Source of the DNA: Bradyrhizobium erythrophlei
GTDB lineage: Bacteria > Pseudomonadota > Alphaproteobacteria > Rhizobiales > Xanthobacteraceae
Assembly (NCBI GenBank): GCA_900129675.1
Contig: FSRD01000003.1
Coordinates: forward strand, 310,001 to 374,000
DNA: 64,000 nucleotides
Direction of reading: 5' to 3'
Position numbers and translations under genes: made by a program. The notes beneath the pieces were generated by a model. That model saw only the letters and a list, made by a program, of their open reading frames with translations. It was not told the origin of the DNA and ran no database searches. Position 1 is the first letter of the stretch. Each line of letters begins with the position of its first letter. This document shows, one piece after another, positions 1 to 7,800 of this stretch.

Positions 1-424
1 CGACCGGCTCTATGTCGACGCCAGCGCGGCGATGCTGGTGAAGCGTCCCTGGGATTTCGACGTCATGGTGATGGAGAACATGTTCGGCGACATCCTCTCC
101 GACATGACCGCCGGCCTGATCGGCGGCATGGGCATGGCGCCCTCGGCCGATATCGGCGACCGTCATGCCGTGTTCCAGCCCTGCCACGGCACCGCGCCCG
201 ACATCATGGGGCAGGGCAAGGCCAATCCGACCGGGATGATTCTCTCCGCCGCAATGATGCTGGACTGGCTCGCCGACAAGCACGGCCTCGAGGCCGCCGC
301 CGAAGCCGGCGAACGCATCGAGCGCGCGGTCGACAAGGTCTACGCCGACGGCATCAAGCCGATGGAATTCGGCGGCAGCAACGGCACGGCGGATATCGCA
401 AAAGCGGTGCTGGCGGCGTTGTAG
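1..424 (+). CDS. Isocitrate/isopropylmalate dehydrogenase family protein, 3' part
   Basis: The gene enters from the left edge and is read in the frame starting at base 2, so only the C-terminal ~140 residues are visible. The segment DNMFGDILSD-like ENMFGDILSD and the block HGTAPDIMGQGKANP are signatures of the metal-dependent beta-decarboxylating dehydrogenases (isopropylmalate, isocitrate, tartrate/malate types); the first holds metal-binding aspartates and the second lies in the NAD-binding region. The protein ends about 30 residues after the segment SAAMMLDWLADKHG, as is normal for the family. Substrate cannot be decided without the N-terminal substrate loop; FQPCHGT instead of the FEPVHGS common in LeuB argues for a paralogue rather than biosynthetic LeuB. 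Confidence 0.85.
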   Translation, partial: DRLYVDASAAMLVKRPWDFDVMVMENMFGDILSDMTAGLIGGMGMAPSADIGDRHAVFQPCHGTAPDIMGQGKANPTGMILSAAMMLDWLADKHGLEAAAEAGERIERAVDKVYADGIKPMEFGGSNGTADIAKAVLAAL

Positions 425-455
425 GTGGGGGCAACGGCGGCAGTCGCGCAACACC

Positions 456-540
456 GTCATTGCGAGGAGCGAAGCGACGAAGCAATCCATTCTTTCTTCG
501 CGTGGCGACATGGATTGCTTCGCTTCGCTCGCAATGACGG
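456..540. repeat. Palindromic intergenic repeat, short form of the GTCATTGCGAG family
   Basis: The stretch begins GTCATTGCGAGGAGCGAAG and ends with its inverse (CTTCGCTCGCAATGAC), so it folds into a long imperfect hairpin with AAGCAATCCAT/ATGGATTGCTT inner arms. Longer relatives lie at 9492-9612 and 57337-57456. It is an interspersed, probably non-autonomous element; it sits just after the stop codon of the dehydrogenase gene and could also end transcription. Confidence 0.8.
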
Positions 541-615
541 ATGTGGGTGTGCTGGCATCGCATTTCCAAACACAACCTCGCGATGGGTGATTTACCCGAC
601 GGGTCGTTTCGGCAG

Positions 616-954
616 TCAGTGGGGTCGCCAGCCGGGCGGGTCGTCGTCGATTGGAGCAGACGGCTCTTGCAACCGCGTCAGCAGCCGTCTCAAGGCGCTG
701 ATTGTCGCGCCGAACCAATAGACGACTACGAGAGAGGCCGGATAGAAAAAGAACACACTGTTGATCCAGGAGTGTGGCCCGACTGTTTGATCCAGACCCA
801 GCCAGCAGAATGGCAAAAGGGCCGGCAGATAAGCCAAGCTGTTGAGAAACAGCTGCCCCTTGAAATCGCTAACGAAGCAACCAAGCGCGATCAGCGCAAA
901 GCAATATACCGTGTAAACAGCGCAGAGCTTCAGCGCACCTTTATTCAGTTTCAT
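616..954 (-). CDS. Small hypothetical membrane protein
   Basis: I do not recognise this 112-residue protein. It starts MKLNKGALKLC and has hydrophobic stretches around residues 9-29, 35-52 and 65-82, with a charged tail ending in a proline/aspartate-rich segment, so it is probably a three-pass inner-membrane protein. The start at 954 is chosen because GGGAG lies seven bases upstream; an in-frame extension to 1020 would add 22 polar residues with no better ribosome site. It is monocistronic, ending before the repeat region to its left. No catalytic motif is visible. Confidence 0.5.
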   Translation of the reverse strand: MKLNKGALKLCAVYTVYCFALIALGCFVSDFKGQLFLNSLAYLPALLPFCWLGLDQTVGPHSWINSVFFFYPASLVVVYWFGATISALRRLLTRLQEPSAPIDDDPPGWRPH

Positions 955-1082
955 GTTTGACTCCCGGTTGTGTGAGGAAGACCAGTCCTCGTCTGCGGAC
1001 TCGTCGCCACTTGAAAACAACGGGATCAGAACAGCATCAATCCGCCATCAAATCGATGACACGTTCGTGCCATGTGCTGCGA

Positions 1083-1778
1083 TCACTTCAGCAGCGCGAT
1101 CAGCTGGCTGCGCTTGCTGACGCCAAGTCTCTCGTAGATGGCGCGGAAATGATTTCCGACGGTGTTGTCGGAGATCGAGAGGCGCCGGGCGATTGCCTTG
1201 TCGGATAGGCCGGTCGATGCGAGGTCGATCAGTTCTCGTTGCCGGTCCGTCAGGACAGTCAAATCGACCGCCGATTTTTCGGCCTGTTTGGTCAGCAGGA
1301 ACAGCGTGTGTAGCACGGGCGCGATCAGGTCAAGCGCCGCCAATGTGCGTTTCGGGTGGGTTTCCGGCACGCCTGAAAAGCTCAAATAAGTCCCGGCATT
1401 GACGAAGGGATCGATGACGCCGTGCGCTGCGACGACGCCGAGTGCGAACCGGTCGATCTCTTCGAGTTCGCGCCTTGTGGCGACAATCGGTGCGCCGGCT
1501 CCGTCCAGCGCGCCTGACTTGTCCAGGATGAAAGCCTTGCGATTGGACACCCACCAGGCAAAGCAGCCGCGCGCTTTCAGGTCGAACCGGCCTTCGAGGC
1601 CGCTGAGGAATTCCGGCGAATGCCCGCTCGATACCAGCGAGCGCATCTGGATGCGGCCACCCGACAAATTGCCATAGGCGCCGAGGAATTTCTCGAAGGG
1701 AAAGAAGTTTCGTAAGGGTCCTTCGACCCAAGCGACGACGTCGCCTTCCGTTACCGGCGCGGTTGGAAGCTTGCGCAA
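1083..1778 (-). CDS. LuxR-family transcriptional regulator
   Basis: The last ~60 residues form a LuxR/GerE helix-turn-helix (LTDRQRELIDLASTGLSDKA followed by IARRLSISDNTVGNHFRAIY), placing it among DNA-binding regulators. The first ~165 residues have no receiver aspartate and no recognisable autoinducer-binding signature; they may form a GAF- or PAS-like sensory domain, but this is inference. The start is uncertain: position 1778 is a TTG and the frame stays open upstream (encoding NPDLNLDAWIDA) without an ATG, so the true start may be some codons further up. It stands alone, with no obvious cognate target beside it. Confidence 0.75.
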   Translation of the reverse strand: MRKLPTAPVTEGDVVAWVEGPLRNFFPFEKFLGAYGNLSGGRIQMRSLVSSGHSPEFLSGLEGRFDLKARGCFAWWVSNRKAFILDKSGALDGAGAPIVATRRELEEIDRFALGVVAAHGVIDPFVNAGTYLSFSGVPETHPKRTLAALDLIAPVLHTLFLLTKQAEKSAVDLTVLTDRQRELIDLASTGLSDKAIARRLSISDNTVGNHFRAIYERLGVSKRSQLIALLK

Positions 1779-1921
1779 CGCGTCGATCCAGGCGTCGAGA
1801 TTCAGGTCAGGATTGCCTGATGCGACATCGGCCTCAGCGGACTTTCGAGGCGCAACGTGGTCTTTGTGGGTAGGACGGCGCAGTGGATACCTCGTTCAAT
1901 CGTTCAATCGCCGTCGTTGGA

Positions 1922-1984
1922 ACGGTGGGTTACGCCCATCGGGCCGCGCTTTGCGCGGACCCGTTGGGCTAACCCACCCTACGA
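1922..1984. repeat. Palindromic repeat, GGTGGGTTA...TAACCCACC type
   Basis: An imperfect inverted repeat with outer arms GGTGGGTTACGCCCA and TGGGCTAACCCACC and a GC-rich inner hairpin (CCGCGCTTTGCGCGG). It lies between the LuxR gene and the 3' end of the CoA-transferase gene. A related element with the GTAGGGTGGGC end is at 35887-35979. Confidence 0.7.
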
Positions 1985-1990
1985 AGCCCC

Positions 1991-3220
1991 TCAAATCGCC
2001 CGCGCCGCCTTCAGCTTTGCGATCGCGTCCGCATCATAACCCAGCGACTGCAAGATTTCGTCATTGTGCTCGCCGAGATCCGGCGTCGCGGTTCTGATCT
2101 CGCGATCAAACCCCGTGATCTCGCAGGGCTGCGCGATCAGGTCGAGTTCGCCGAGGCGCGGATGCGTGACCGGGCGCTTGATCCGCAGCGCCTCGACCTG
2201 CGGGTCGGCGAAGACGTCCCTGATGCTGTAGACGGGACCGCAGGGAATGCCGGCCTCGACCATCATTTCGAACCATTCGCGGCTGGTCTTGGCGCGCAAC
2301 GCCGTGGCGATCAGTTCGTTGAGCGCTTCCTTGTTGCGCCGACGTAAGGTGGACGAGGCGAAGCGCGGGTCCGTCGCCATCTTCTCGCGGCCGATCAGAT
2401 TGCAGAATAGTTGAAAGTTCTTGTTGGTGGTGGCGGCGAGGTTGAGAAAGCTGTCGGCGGTCGGGTACAGCCCCATCGGCACGTTGGTTGGATGGTAATT
2501 GCCTTCCTGCGGCGGCACCTTTTTGTCCATGGTCCAGCGTGTCGCCTGGAAGTCGAGCAGCGTGATACCGGCTTCGATCAGCGAGGTCTGCACCCAGCGG
2601 CCTACGCCGGAAACTTCGCGGTCGAGCAGGGCGATCAGGATGCCCTGCGCCAGAAAGGCACCGGCCATGATGTCGGTGACGGCGACGCCGACGCGAACCG
2701 GACCCTGCCCGGGAAGGCCGGTCACCGACATGATGCCGCTCATGCCCTGCGCGATCTGGTCGATCGAGGGCCGCGCGGAGTAGGGGCCATACTGGCCGAA
2801 GCCGGAAATGCTGCCATAGACGATGCGCGGATTGCGCGCCTTCACGGCTTCGAAATCGACGCCGAGCCGCTTGGTGACGCCGGGCCGCATGTTCTCGACG
2901 ATGACGTCGGCCTGTTCGGCGAGCCGCATCAGGATCTCGCGGCCTTCATCGGTTTTCAGGTTCAGCGTGATGGCGCGCTTGTTGCGATGCAGGTTCTGGA
3001 AGTCCGAACCGTCGCGCCGTCCGACCAGTTCGCCGGCGTCGCTGTCTTCCGGCGGCGGCTCGACCCGGATGACGTCGGCGCCCCAATCCGCCAGCGTGCG
3101 CACGCAGGACGGACCGGCGCGCGCCAGCGTCAGGTCGATGACCTTGAAACGCGACAGCGGCAGCCGCGGTTTTTCGGTTTGCGCATTTGCTGAGCCGAAT
3201 CCTTCGACGGGCTTGTGCAT
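1991..3220 (-). CDS. CaiB/BaiF (class III) CoA-transferase
   Basis: A 409-residue family III CoA-transferase, which moves CoA between acyl-CoA and a free acid through an aspartyl thioester. The N-terminal signature VIDLTLARAGPSCVRTLADW and DVIRVEPP are typical, as is the length. The likely catalytic aspartate is D154 in PSIDQIAQG, at the position of Asp169 in formyl-CoA transferase. The start at 3220 has GGGG a suitable distance upstream; the frame is open further but that part overlaps the upstream crotonase gene. It is the last gene of a minus-strand operon GST, crotonase, CoA-transferase (gap 44 bases), which suggests activation and breakdown of an organic acid. The substrate is not predictable from sequence. 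Confidence 0.9.
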   Translation of the reverse strand: MHKPVEGFGSANAQTEKPRLPLSRFKVIDLTLARAGPSCVRTLADWGADVIRVEPPPEDSDAGELVGRRDGSDFQNLHRNKRAITLNLKTDEGREILMRLAEQADVIVENMRPGVTKRLGVDFEAVKARNPRIVYGSISGFGQYGPYSARPSIDQIAQGMSGIMSVTGLPGQGPVRVGVAVTDIMAGAFLAQGILIALLDREVSGVGRWVQTSLIEAGITLLDFQATRWTMDKKVPPQEGNYHPTNVPMGLYPTADSFLNLAATTNKNFQLFCNLIGREKMATDPRFASSTLRRRNKEALNELIATALRAKTSREWFEMMVEAGIPCGPVYSIRDVFADPQVEALRIKRPVTHPRLGELDLIAQPCEITGFDREIRTATPDLGEHNDEILQSLGYDADAIAKLKAARAI

Positions 3221-3264
3221 GCTGATCCCCGGGATGATGTGCGACGGGTGGTGTTGAGCGTCGG

Positions 3265-4086
3265 CTATTTGCCCTTGAACCGCGGCTTGCGCTTTTCCAT
3301 GAACGCGGTGCGGCCCTCGCGAAAATCCTCCGAGTCCATGCAGGCGGAGCCGATTTGCTTGATCGCGTCCATGTCGCGACGGCTTTCGTCCTTCAGCACC
3401 TGGGCGATGGTGATCTTGGCGGCCTTGATCGCCAGCGGCGCGTTGCCGGAAATGGTGCGCGCGATTTCCATGGTCGCGTCCCACAGCTCGGGGCCGGGCA
3501 GGACGCGGTCCACCAGCCCGATCCGCAACGCTTCCGCGGAGTCGATCTTCATGCCGGTGTACATGATGAGCCGCGCCCAGGACGGCCCGACCAGCGAGAC
3601 CAAGTGTTTCAGGCCGTCATAGCCATAGGCAATGCCGAGTTTGGCGGCGGGAATGCCGAACTGGCTGTTCTCGGCGGCGAAGCGGATGTCCGACATCATC
3701 GCGACCTGCATGCCGCCGCCGAGGCAGAAGCCGCGGATGCAGGCGATCGTCGGCTTCGGGTAGCTCGCGAGCAAAGCGCGCTGCGCCTCGCTGCGTCTGG
3801 AATATTCCTCCGAGGCTGCCGCGTTGTGGCGGGTCTTTTCGAACTGGCTGATATCGGCGCCCGACACGAACGCCTTGTCGCCGGCGCCGGTCAGGATCAC
3901 GACGCGCACATCGGGATTGTCGCGCAATTCGACCAGCGCGCTACCGAACCCCTCCCACATCTCCAGCGACATCGCGTTGCGCTTGTCGGGATTGTTGAAG
4001 GTGATGATCCCGACGCCGTCAGTGACGCTCTGCAGGATCTTGCCGTCGGCGTAGGATTTTTCGGCGCTTTTGGGAGTGTCGAGCAT
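3265..4086 (-). CDS. Crotonase-family protein lacking the usual hydratase glutamates
   Basis: A 273-residue enoyl-CoA hydratase/isomerase-fold protein. The oxyanion-hole blocks are present (VSGADISQF and GFCLGGGMQVAMMSDI). The two glutamates of classical hydratases are not: the GGGCE position reads GGGMQ, and the PE of FGQPE reads PA in FGIPAAKLG. This subgroup is therefore unlikely to hydrate enoyl-CoA by the standard mechanism and may be an isomerase, decarboxylase or hydrolase acting on a CoA ester. It starts 22 bases after the GST stop codon with GGAACC as ribosome site and precedes the CoA-transferase gene, so all three are probably co-transcribed. Confidence 0.88.
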   Translation of the reverse strand: MLDTPKSAEKSYADGKILQSVTDGVGIITFNNPDKRNAMSLEMWEGFGSALVELRDNPDVRVVILTGAGDKAFVSGADISQFEKTRHNAAASEEYSRRSEAQRALLASYPKPTIACIRGFCLGGGMQVAMMSDIRFAAENSQFGIPAAKLGIAYGYDGLKHLVSLVGPSWARLIMYTGMKIDSAEALRIGLVDRVLPGPELWDATMEIARTISGNAPLAIKAAKITIAQVLKDESRRDMDAIKQIGSACMDSEDFREGRTAFMEKRKPRFKGK

Positions 4087-4108
4087 GGGTCAGGTTCCGG
4101 TTCGGGTT

Positions 4109-4834
4109 TTAGGAGGTGAGGAACGGGCCGAAATTCGCGCGCTCATAGGCCGGCCGTGCCTGCAGTTTAGTCCACCAGTCATGGACGCGGGGATGTTTCT
4201 TCGCCGTCACTTCATCCGGCGCAATTTCCTCGTCGATCCGCTTCACAAACGGCGCCGCGGCGATATCCGCGATTGAATAGGTTTTGCCGACCACCCAGCC
4301 GGCGGGTTTCAGCGCCTCTTCCATCTTGTCGAGCAGCACCACCAGTTTTCCGCGCGCGGCGTCGCGCTCTTCCTTGGTGTAGGGTTTGCGCGCCGCCCGG
4401 ATCCAGGCTTCCTGGCGCTCCTTGCTCGGGATGTTCTTGAGTTTTTCGGCGAGCTCCTCGTCGGTCCATTGCGACGCGGTTTTCGCCAGATGGTGCCGCC
4501 AGTTGAAGATGATGAGATTTCCGATCAGGCCGTCGATGTGCCGGATCCAGTTGCGCATCAGGGCGCGCTGATATGGCGTATCCGGGCGCAGCGGCGGATC
4601 GGGAAACGTCTCGTCGAGATATTCGCAGATCGTGCCGCTCTCGTGCAGCGGCCGGCCGTCATGGATCAGGGTCGGGATCACCCCCAGCGGATTGATCTTC
4701 AAATATTCCGGCGAGTGATGCTCCATCGCCGTCATGTCGACGACGTGGCCCTCGTAGGCGAGGCCCTTTTCCTCGAGGCACAGCCGCACCCGGCGCGACG
4801 CGCTGGAACGCCAGCCGTGGTGCAGGATCATCAT
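4109..4834 (-). CDS. Glutathione S-transferase family protein
   Basis: A 241-residue cytosolic GST. The N-terminal thioredoxin-like domain (about residues 1-80) contains SSASRRVRLCLEEKG with a candidate active-site serine, NPLGVIPTL with the cis-proline, and ESGTICEYLDE with the glutathione-binding Glu-Ser. The C-terminal helical domain follows (about 90-241). GGGAGG lies upstream of two adjacent ATG codons; either could be used. It is the first gene of the operon with the crotonase and CoA-transferase genes. In that setting it may detoxify or isomerise an intermediate rather than act in general stress defence, but this is inference. Confidence 0.88.
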   Translation of the reverse strand: MMILHHGWRSSASRRVRLCLEEKGLAYEGHVVDMTAMEHHSPEYLKINPLGVIPTLIHDGRPLHESGTICEYLDETFPDPPLRPDTPYQRALMRNWIRHIDGLIGNLIIFNWRHHLAKTASQWTDEELAEKLKNIPSKERQEAWIRAARKPYTKEERDAARGKLVVLLDKMEEALKPAGWVVGKTYSIADIAAAPFVKRIDEEIAPDEVTAKKHPRVHDWWTKLQARPAYERANFGPFLTS

Positions 4835-4950
4835 GGTCGCCTCCCGAAGCTGATCTACCGGCCTTTTTGTTGGGAATGTGGTGCCACGTTTCAGTGATCG
4901 CGGGCAAGGTCCGGTGCCGGGACCGATCCATGCGCGGGTGTGGTGGCTTC

Positions 4951-5083
4951 TTCACCTCGCCCCGCTTGCGGGGAGAGGTCGCTGCGCTCCTGCGCGGCGG
5001 GTGAGGGGGACTATCCGCGAGTCCGGGTGCGTGGAGAGAGTCCTCACCCCAACCCTCTCCCCGCAAGGGCGGGGCGAGGGGGA
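4951..5083. repeat. Paired inverted repeat, CCTCGCCCCGC...GCGGGGAGAGG family
   Basis: Two copies of a GC-rich hairpin unit (CCTCGCCCCGCTTGCGGGGA and CTCTCCCCGCAAGGGCGGGG) lie in opposite orientation between the GST and L,D-transpeptidase genes. This kind of element is common between genes in Rhizobiales. The stretch 4835-4950 to its left shows nothing else apart from the GST promoter region. Confidence 0.7.
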
Positions 5084-5093
5084 AGCAAGAGCC

Positions 5094-6452
5094 CTACTGC
5101 GCCAGATGCGCGGTCAGCGGGTGGTCGGCCGCCTTGTTGAAGAACGCGGCTTCCTCGGCGGTCGCTTCCAGGAGCTGCTCGTCCTGGTCGTAGATGTCGT
5201 TGCGGAACTGGACGGTCTGGTCCCTGGTCATCCATGCGGTGAGGTAGATCCACGCCACCGGCACCTTCTTGGTCACCGCAATGTCGTGGCGCTGGCCGGC
5301 TGCGATCGCGGCGTCGATCGCGGCTCTGTTCCATTGCGGCTGGTCCTTCAACAGCCAGGCGGCGAGATCGCGCACATTGTCGACCCGTGAGCAGCCGTGG
5401 GAGTCGAAGCGGTAGTCGTCGTTGAACAGGTTGCGCTGGTTGGTGTCGTGCATATAGACCGAATAGGAATTCGGCATGTCGATCTTGACCGCGCCCAGCG
5501 CATTCCAGGTGCCGGACTGCTGGCGCACCGTGAAGTTCGGGGTGTGATTGCCCGACCAATCCACCGAATGCGGGTCGATCGGCGCGTCGTTGGCGCCGAG
5601 CACATCCATGTGCATGCGGGAGAGGTAGCCGGGATCCTTGCGCATATGCGCAGAAATCTCGGTTTTCGCAATCGAGGACGGCACGGTCCAGGTCGGGTTG
5701 AGATTGACGCTGGTGATCTGGGCGGTCAGCGTCGGCGACGGCTTTTCGGTTTTGCCGACGATGACGCGATAGCGCCGCACCACCTTGTCGTCCTCGACGG
5801 CTTCCGCGAATGTCGCGGGAATGTTCACGACCACGTAGCGCTGGCCGAACGAGAAATTCATGTTGCCGAGGCGTTCCAGCGAGGCCTCGAGCTGCCTGAT
5901 CCGCTTCTGGACCGGCACGTTGAGCGCGGCCAGCGTGCGCGGCGTCACCGTCCCCGTCAGCGCGAGGCCATGGCGGGCCTGGAAGCGTTTGACGGCTTCC
6001 GCGAGCGCATCGTCGTAAGCGCCGGTCGACTTGTCGGCGGCGAGGTCACCGGTGATGATCAGGCGCTTGCGCAGCAGGTCGTCGTTGGGGCCCGGCATGC
6101 CATTCGCGAATTTGGCGTCCGCCGGAATCATGGGCCATCCGCCGCGCACCGCCAGATCCGAATAACTGAGCGCGGCCTCGCGGATCCGTTGCGCGCTGCC
6201 CTCGTCGAAAGTCGGTTCGTGCGAGAGCGCCAGCGCTGCCGCCGAGCGCTGTTCCGGCGTGGAGGCGGCCGCCGCCGGCTTTGCCGGCGCGGCGTGCCCG
6301 GAAGGAGGAGCGCCCGCGGGCGCGATCGTCACCGGTTTGGCCTGGGCAAGCGTCGTGCTGCCGGCGTCCAGTGCGCCCGAACCCGCCCCTTCAGCAAATG
6401 CCGGCGCGGCCGCGAGCATTGCGGCCATGGCAACGAATGTCATTCTTTGCAT
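5094..6452 (-). CDS. Periplasmic L,D-transpeptidase (YkuD domain, YcbB-like)
   Basis: A 452-residue exported enzyme that cross-links peptidoglycan stem peptides or attaches proteins to them. Residues 1-20 form a Sec signal peptide ending AFA. A peptidoglycan-binding module (KRFQARHGLALTGTVTPRTL) precedes the YkuD catalytic domain, whose active site SHGCSRVD contains H352 and C354. The order binding module then catalytic domain, and the conserved VVNIPA and GKTEKPSPTL blocks, resemble the YcbB/LdtD group, here in a compact form. The ATG at 6452 starts the signal peptide directly; the ribosome site is weak (AAGAAAG) and lies inside a 13-base tandem repeat. The gene is monocistronic. Confidence 0.9.
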   Translation of the reverse strand: MQRMTFVAMAAMLAAAPAFAEGAGSGALDAGSTTLAQAKPVTIAPAGAPPSGHAAPAKPAAAASTPEQRSAAALALSHEPTFDEGSAQRIREAALSYSDLAVRGGWPMIPADAKFANGMPGPNDDLLRKRLIITGDLAADKSTGAYDDALAEAVKRFQARHGLALTGTVTPRTLAALNVPVQKRIRQLEASLERLGNMNFSFGQRYVVVNIPATFAEAVEDDKVVRRYRVIVGKTEKPSPTLTAQITSVNLNPTWTVPSSIAKTEISAHMRKDPGYLSRMHMDVLGANDAPIDPHSVDWSGNHTPNFTVRQQSGTWNALGAVKIDMPNSYSVYMHDTNQRNLFNDDYRFDSHGCSRVDNVRDLAAWLLKDQPQWNRAAIDAAIAAGQRHDIAVTKKVPVAWIYLTAWMTRDQTVQFRNDIYDQDEQLLEATAEEAAFFNKAADHPLTAHLAQ

Positions 6453-6457
6453 GTCAG

Positions 6458-6509
6458 ACTTTCTTGGCAAACTTTCTTGGCAAACTTTCTTGTCAGACTC
6501 TCTTGGGAT
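6458..6509. repeat. 13-bp tandem repeat in the L,D-transpeptidase leader
   Basis: Four tandem units of 13 bases: two exact (ACTTTCTTGGCAA) and two degenerate (ACTTTCTTGTCAG, ACTCTCTTGGGAT). They end a few bases before the start codon of the L,D-transpeptidase gene on the minus strand, where each unit supplies a purine-rich AAGAAAG that can act as a weak ribosome-binding site. The unit is not a multiple of three. Confidence 0.75.
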
Positions 6510-6768
6510 ACGCGCGAGGCGCGGATATCGAAATGAAATGCCGGCCATTCGGGCCGAACGGGCCGGGCAAGGAAGCTCCACTACAGCGTTCGGCCAGAAT
6601 ACCCCGCGACCGTTGCGTTCTGATTAAGTTGTTGTTGAGGCTGTTGCACTGCCGCAAATCCTCCGGCCGACCCATTGCCGCGATTGGACTTTCGTCCCCT
6701 TTGCTATGTCGCCGCACACGCTATGGTGGTGCGCAACAGATCAAGAAAACAACCATTGGGAGAACGGC

Positions 6769-7749
6769 ATGCCGTTGACGCGCCGGGAAGTGATTGCGGG
6801 AGGCGGCGGGCTGGTCTGGCTCGCGGGCGTTCCGGCGCTGGCCGAGACGGCCTATCCCAGCCGGGCCATCAAGATGATCGTGCCTTACCCCGCCGGTGGA
6901 ACCACCGATCTGCTTGGCCGGCTGATCGCCGACCAGTTCAAGAACGGTCTTTCCGCAACTGTGATTGTCGAGAACAAGCCCGGCGCCGGCACGACGCTGG
7001 GCGCGGACCAGGTCGCAAAATCCGAACCCGACGGCTACACGCTGTTGATGGCGACCTCGACCACGCTTGCCATCAACAAGACGCTCTACAAGAAGCTGCC
7101 CTATGACCCCGTGAAGGACTTTGCGCCGATCGGCCTCGTCGCCGGCGTGCCCTTTGCGCTGATCATCAATCCGACGATCCCGGCAAAAACGCTGCCCCAG
7201 TTCATTGCCTACGCCAAATCGAAACCGGGCCTGGCCTATGGCTCGGCCGGCAATGGCAGCCCGCAGCATCTCGGCGCCGAAATGCTGAAGACCGCCGCTG
7301 GCATCGACATCCGCCATGTGCCCTATCGCGGCAGCGTGCCGGCGATGCTCGATGTGATCGCGGGCCATATCCCCTTCATGGTGGTGGACCTGCAGCCGGC
7401 CCTGCAACAGATTCGCGAAGGCAAGGTCAGGGTGCTCGGCGTGACCACGCCCAAGCGGATCGCGGCCGCGCCGGAGATTCCGACCCTCGGCGAAGCCGGG
7501 TTGCCCGGGTTCGAACTGGTCGCCTGGCAGGGCGTGGTGGCGCCGGCAGGCACGCCGCGGCCGATCGTCGATCAACTGGCCGCGCAGCTGAACAAGCTGC
7601 TGGCCGATCCCGCGACGCGCGAGAAACTTAACGCGATCTCGCTGGAGCCGTTACCGCCATCGACACCGGACGGTTTTGCCGCTTACATCAAGACCGAAGT
7701 CGATCGCTGGGCCGTGATCGTCAGGAATTCCGGCGCCGAGCCCGAATAA
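6769..7749 (+). CDS. Tripartite tricarboxylate transporter substrate-binding protein (Bug family)
   Basis: A 326-residue periplasmic binding protein of the TctC/Bug family. The N-terminus TRREVIAGGGGLVWLAG looks like a Tat signal with cleavage after PALA. Family landmarks are YPSRAIKMIVPYPAGGTTD, NKPGAGTTLGAD and HVPYRGSVPAM. The start at 6769 follows GGGAG at the right distance; an upstream in-frame start would put residues before the signal. No TctA or TctB membrane subunits are nearby, so it is an orphan binding protein that may share another transporter or serve in sensing. The FAD hydroxylase gene follows after 51 bases, which suggests an aromatic ligand. Confidence 0.92.
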   Translation: MPLTRREVIAGGGGLVWLAGVPALAETAYPSRAIKMIVPYPAGGTTDLLGRLIADQFKNGLSATVIVENKPGAGTTLGADQVAKSEPDGYTLLMATSTTLAINKTLYKKLPYDPVKDFAPIGLVAGVPFALIINPTIPAKTLPQFIAYAKSKPGLAYGSAGNGSPQHLGAEMLKTAAGIDIRHVPYRGSVPAMLDVIAGHIPFMVVDLQPALQQIREGKVRVLGVTTPKRIAAAPEIPTLGEAGLPGFELVAWQGVVAPAGTPRPIVDQLAAQLNKLLADPATREKLNAISLEPLPPSTPDGFAAYIKTEVDRWAVIVRNSGAEPE

Positions 7750-7800
7750 CAAGAACAACAACATGTCATCGGTCATCTTCCCTTCGCAACGCATCCAGCA

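Noticed and set aside
2411..3193. Plus-strand frame opposite the CoA-transferase gene
   Set aside because: Low-complexity translation dominated by Asp, Arg and Gly and complementary to well-conserved CoA-transferase codons.
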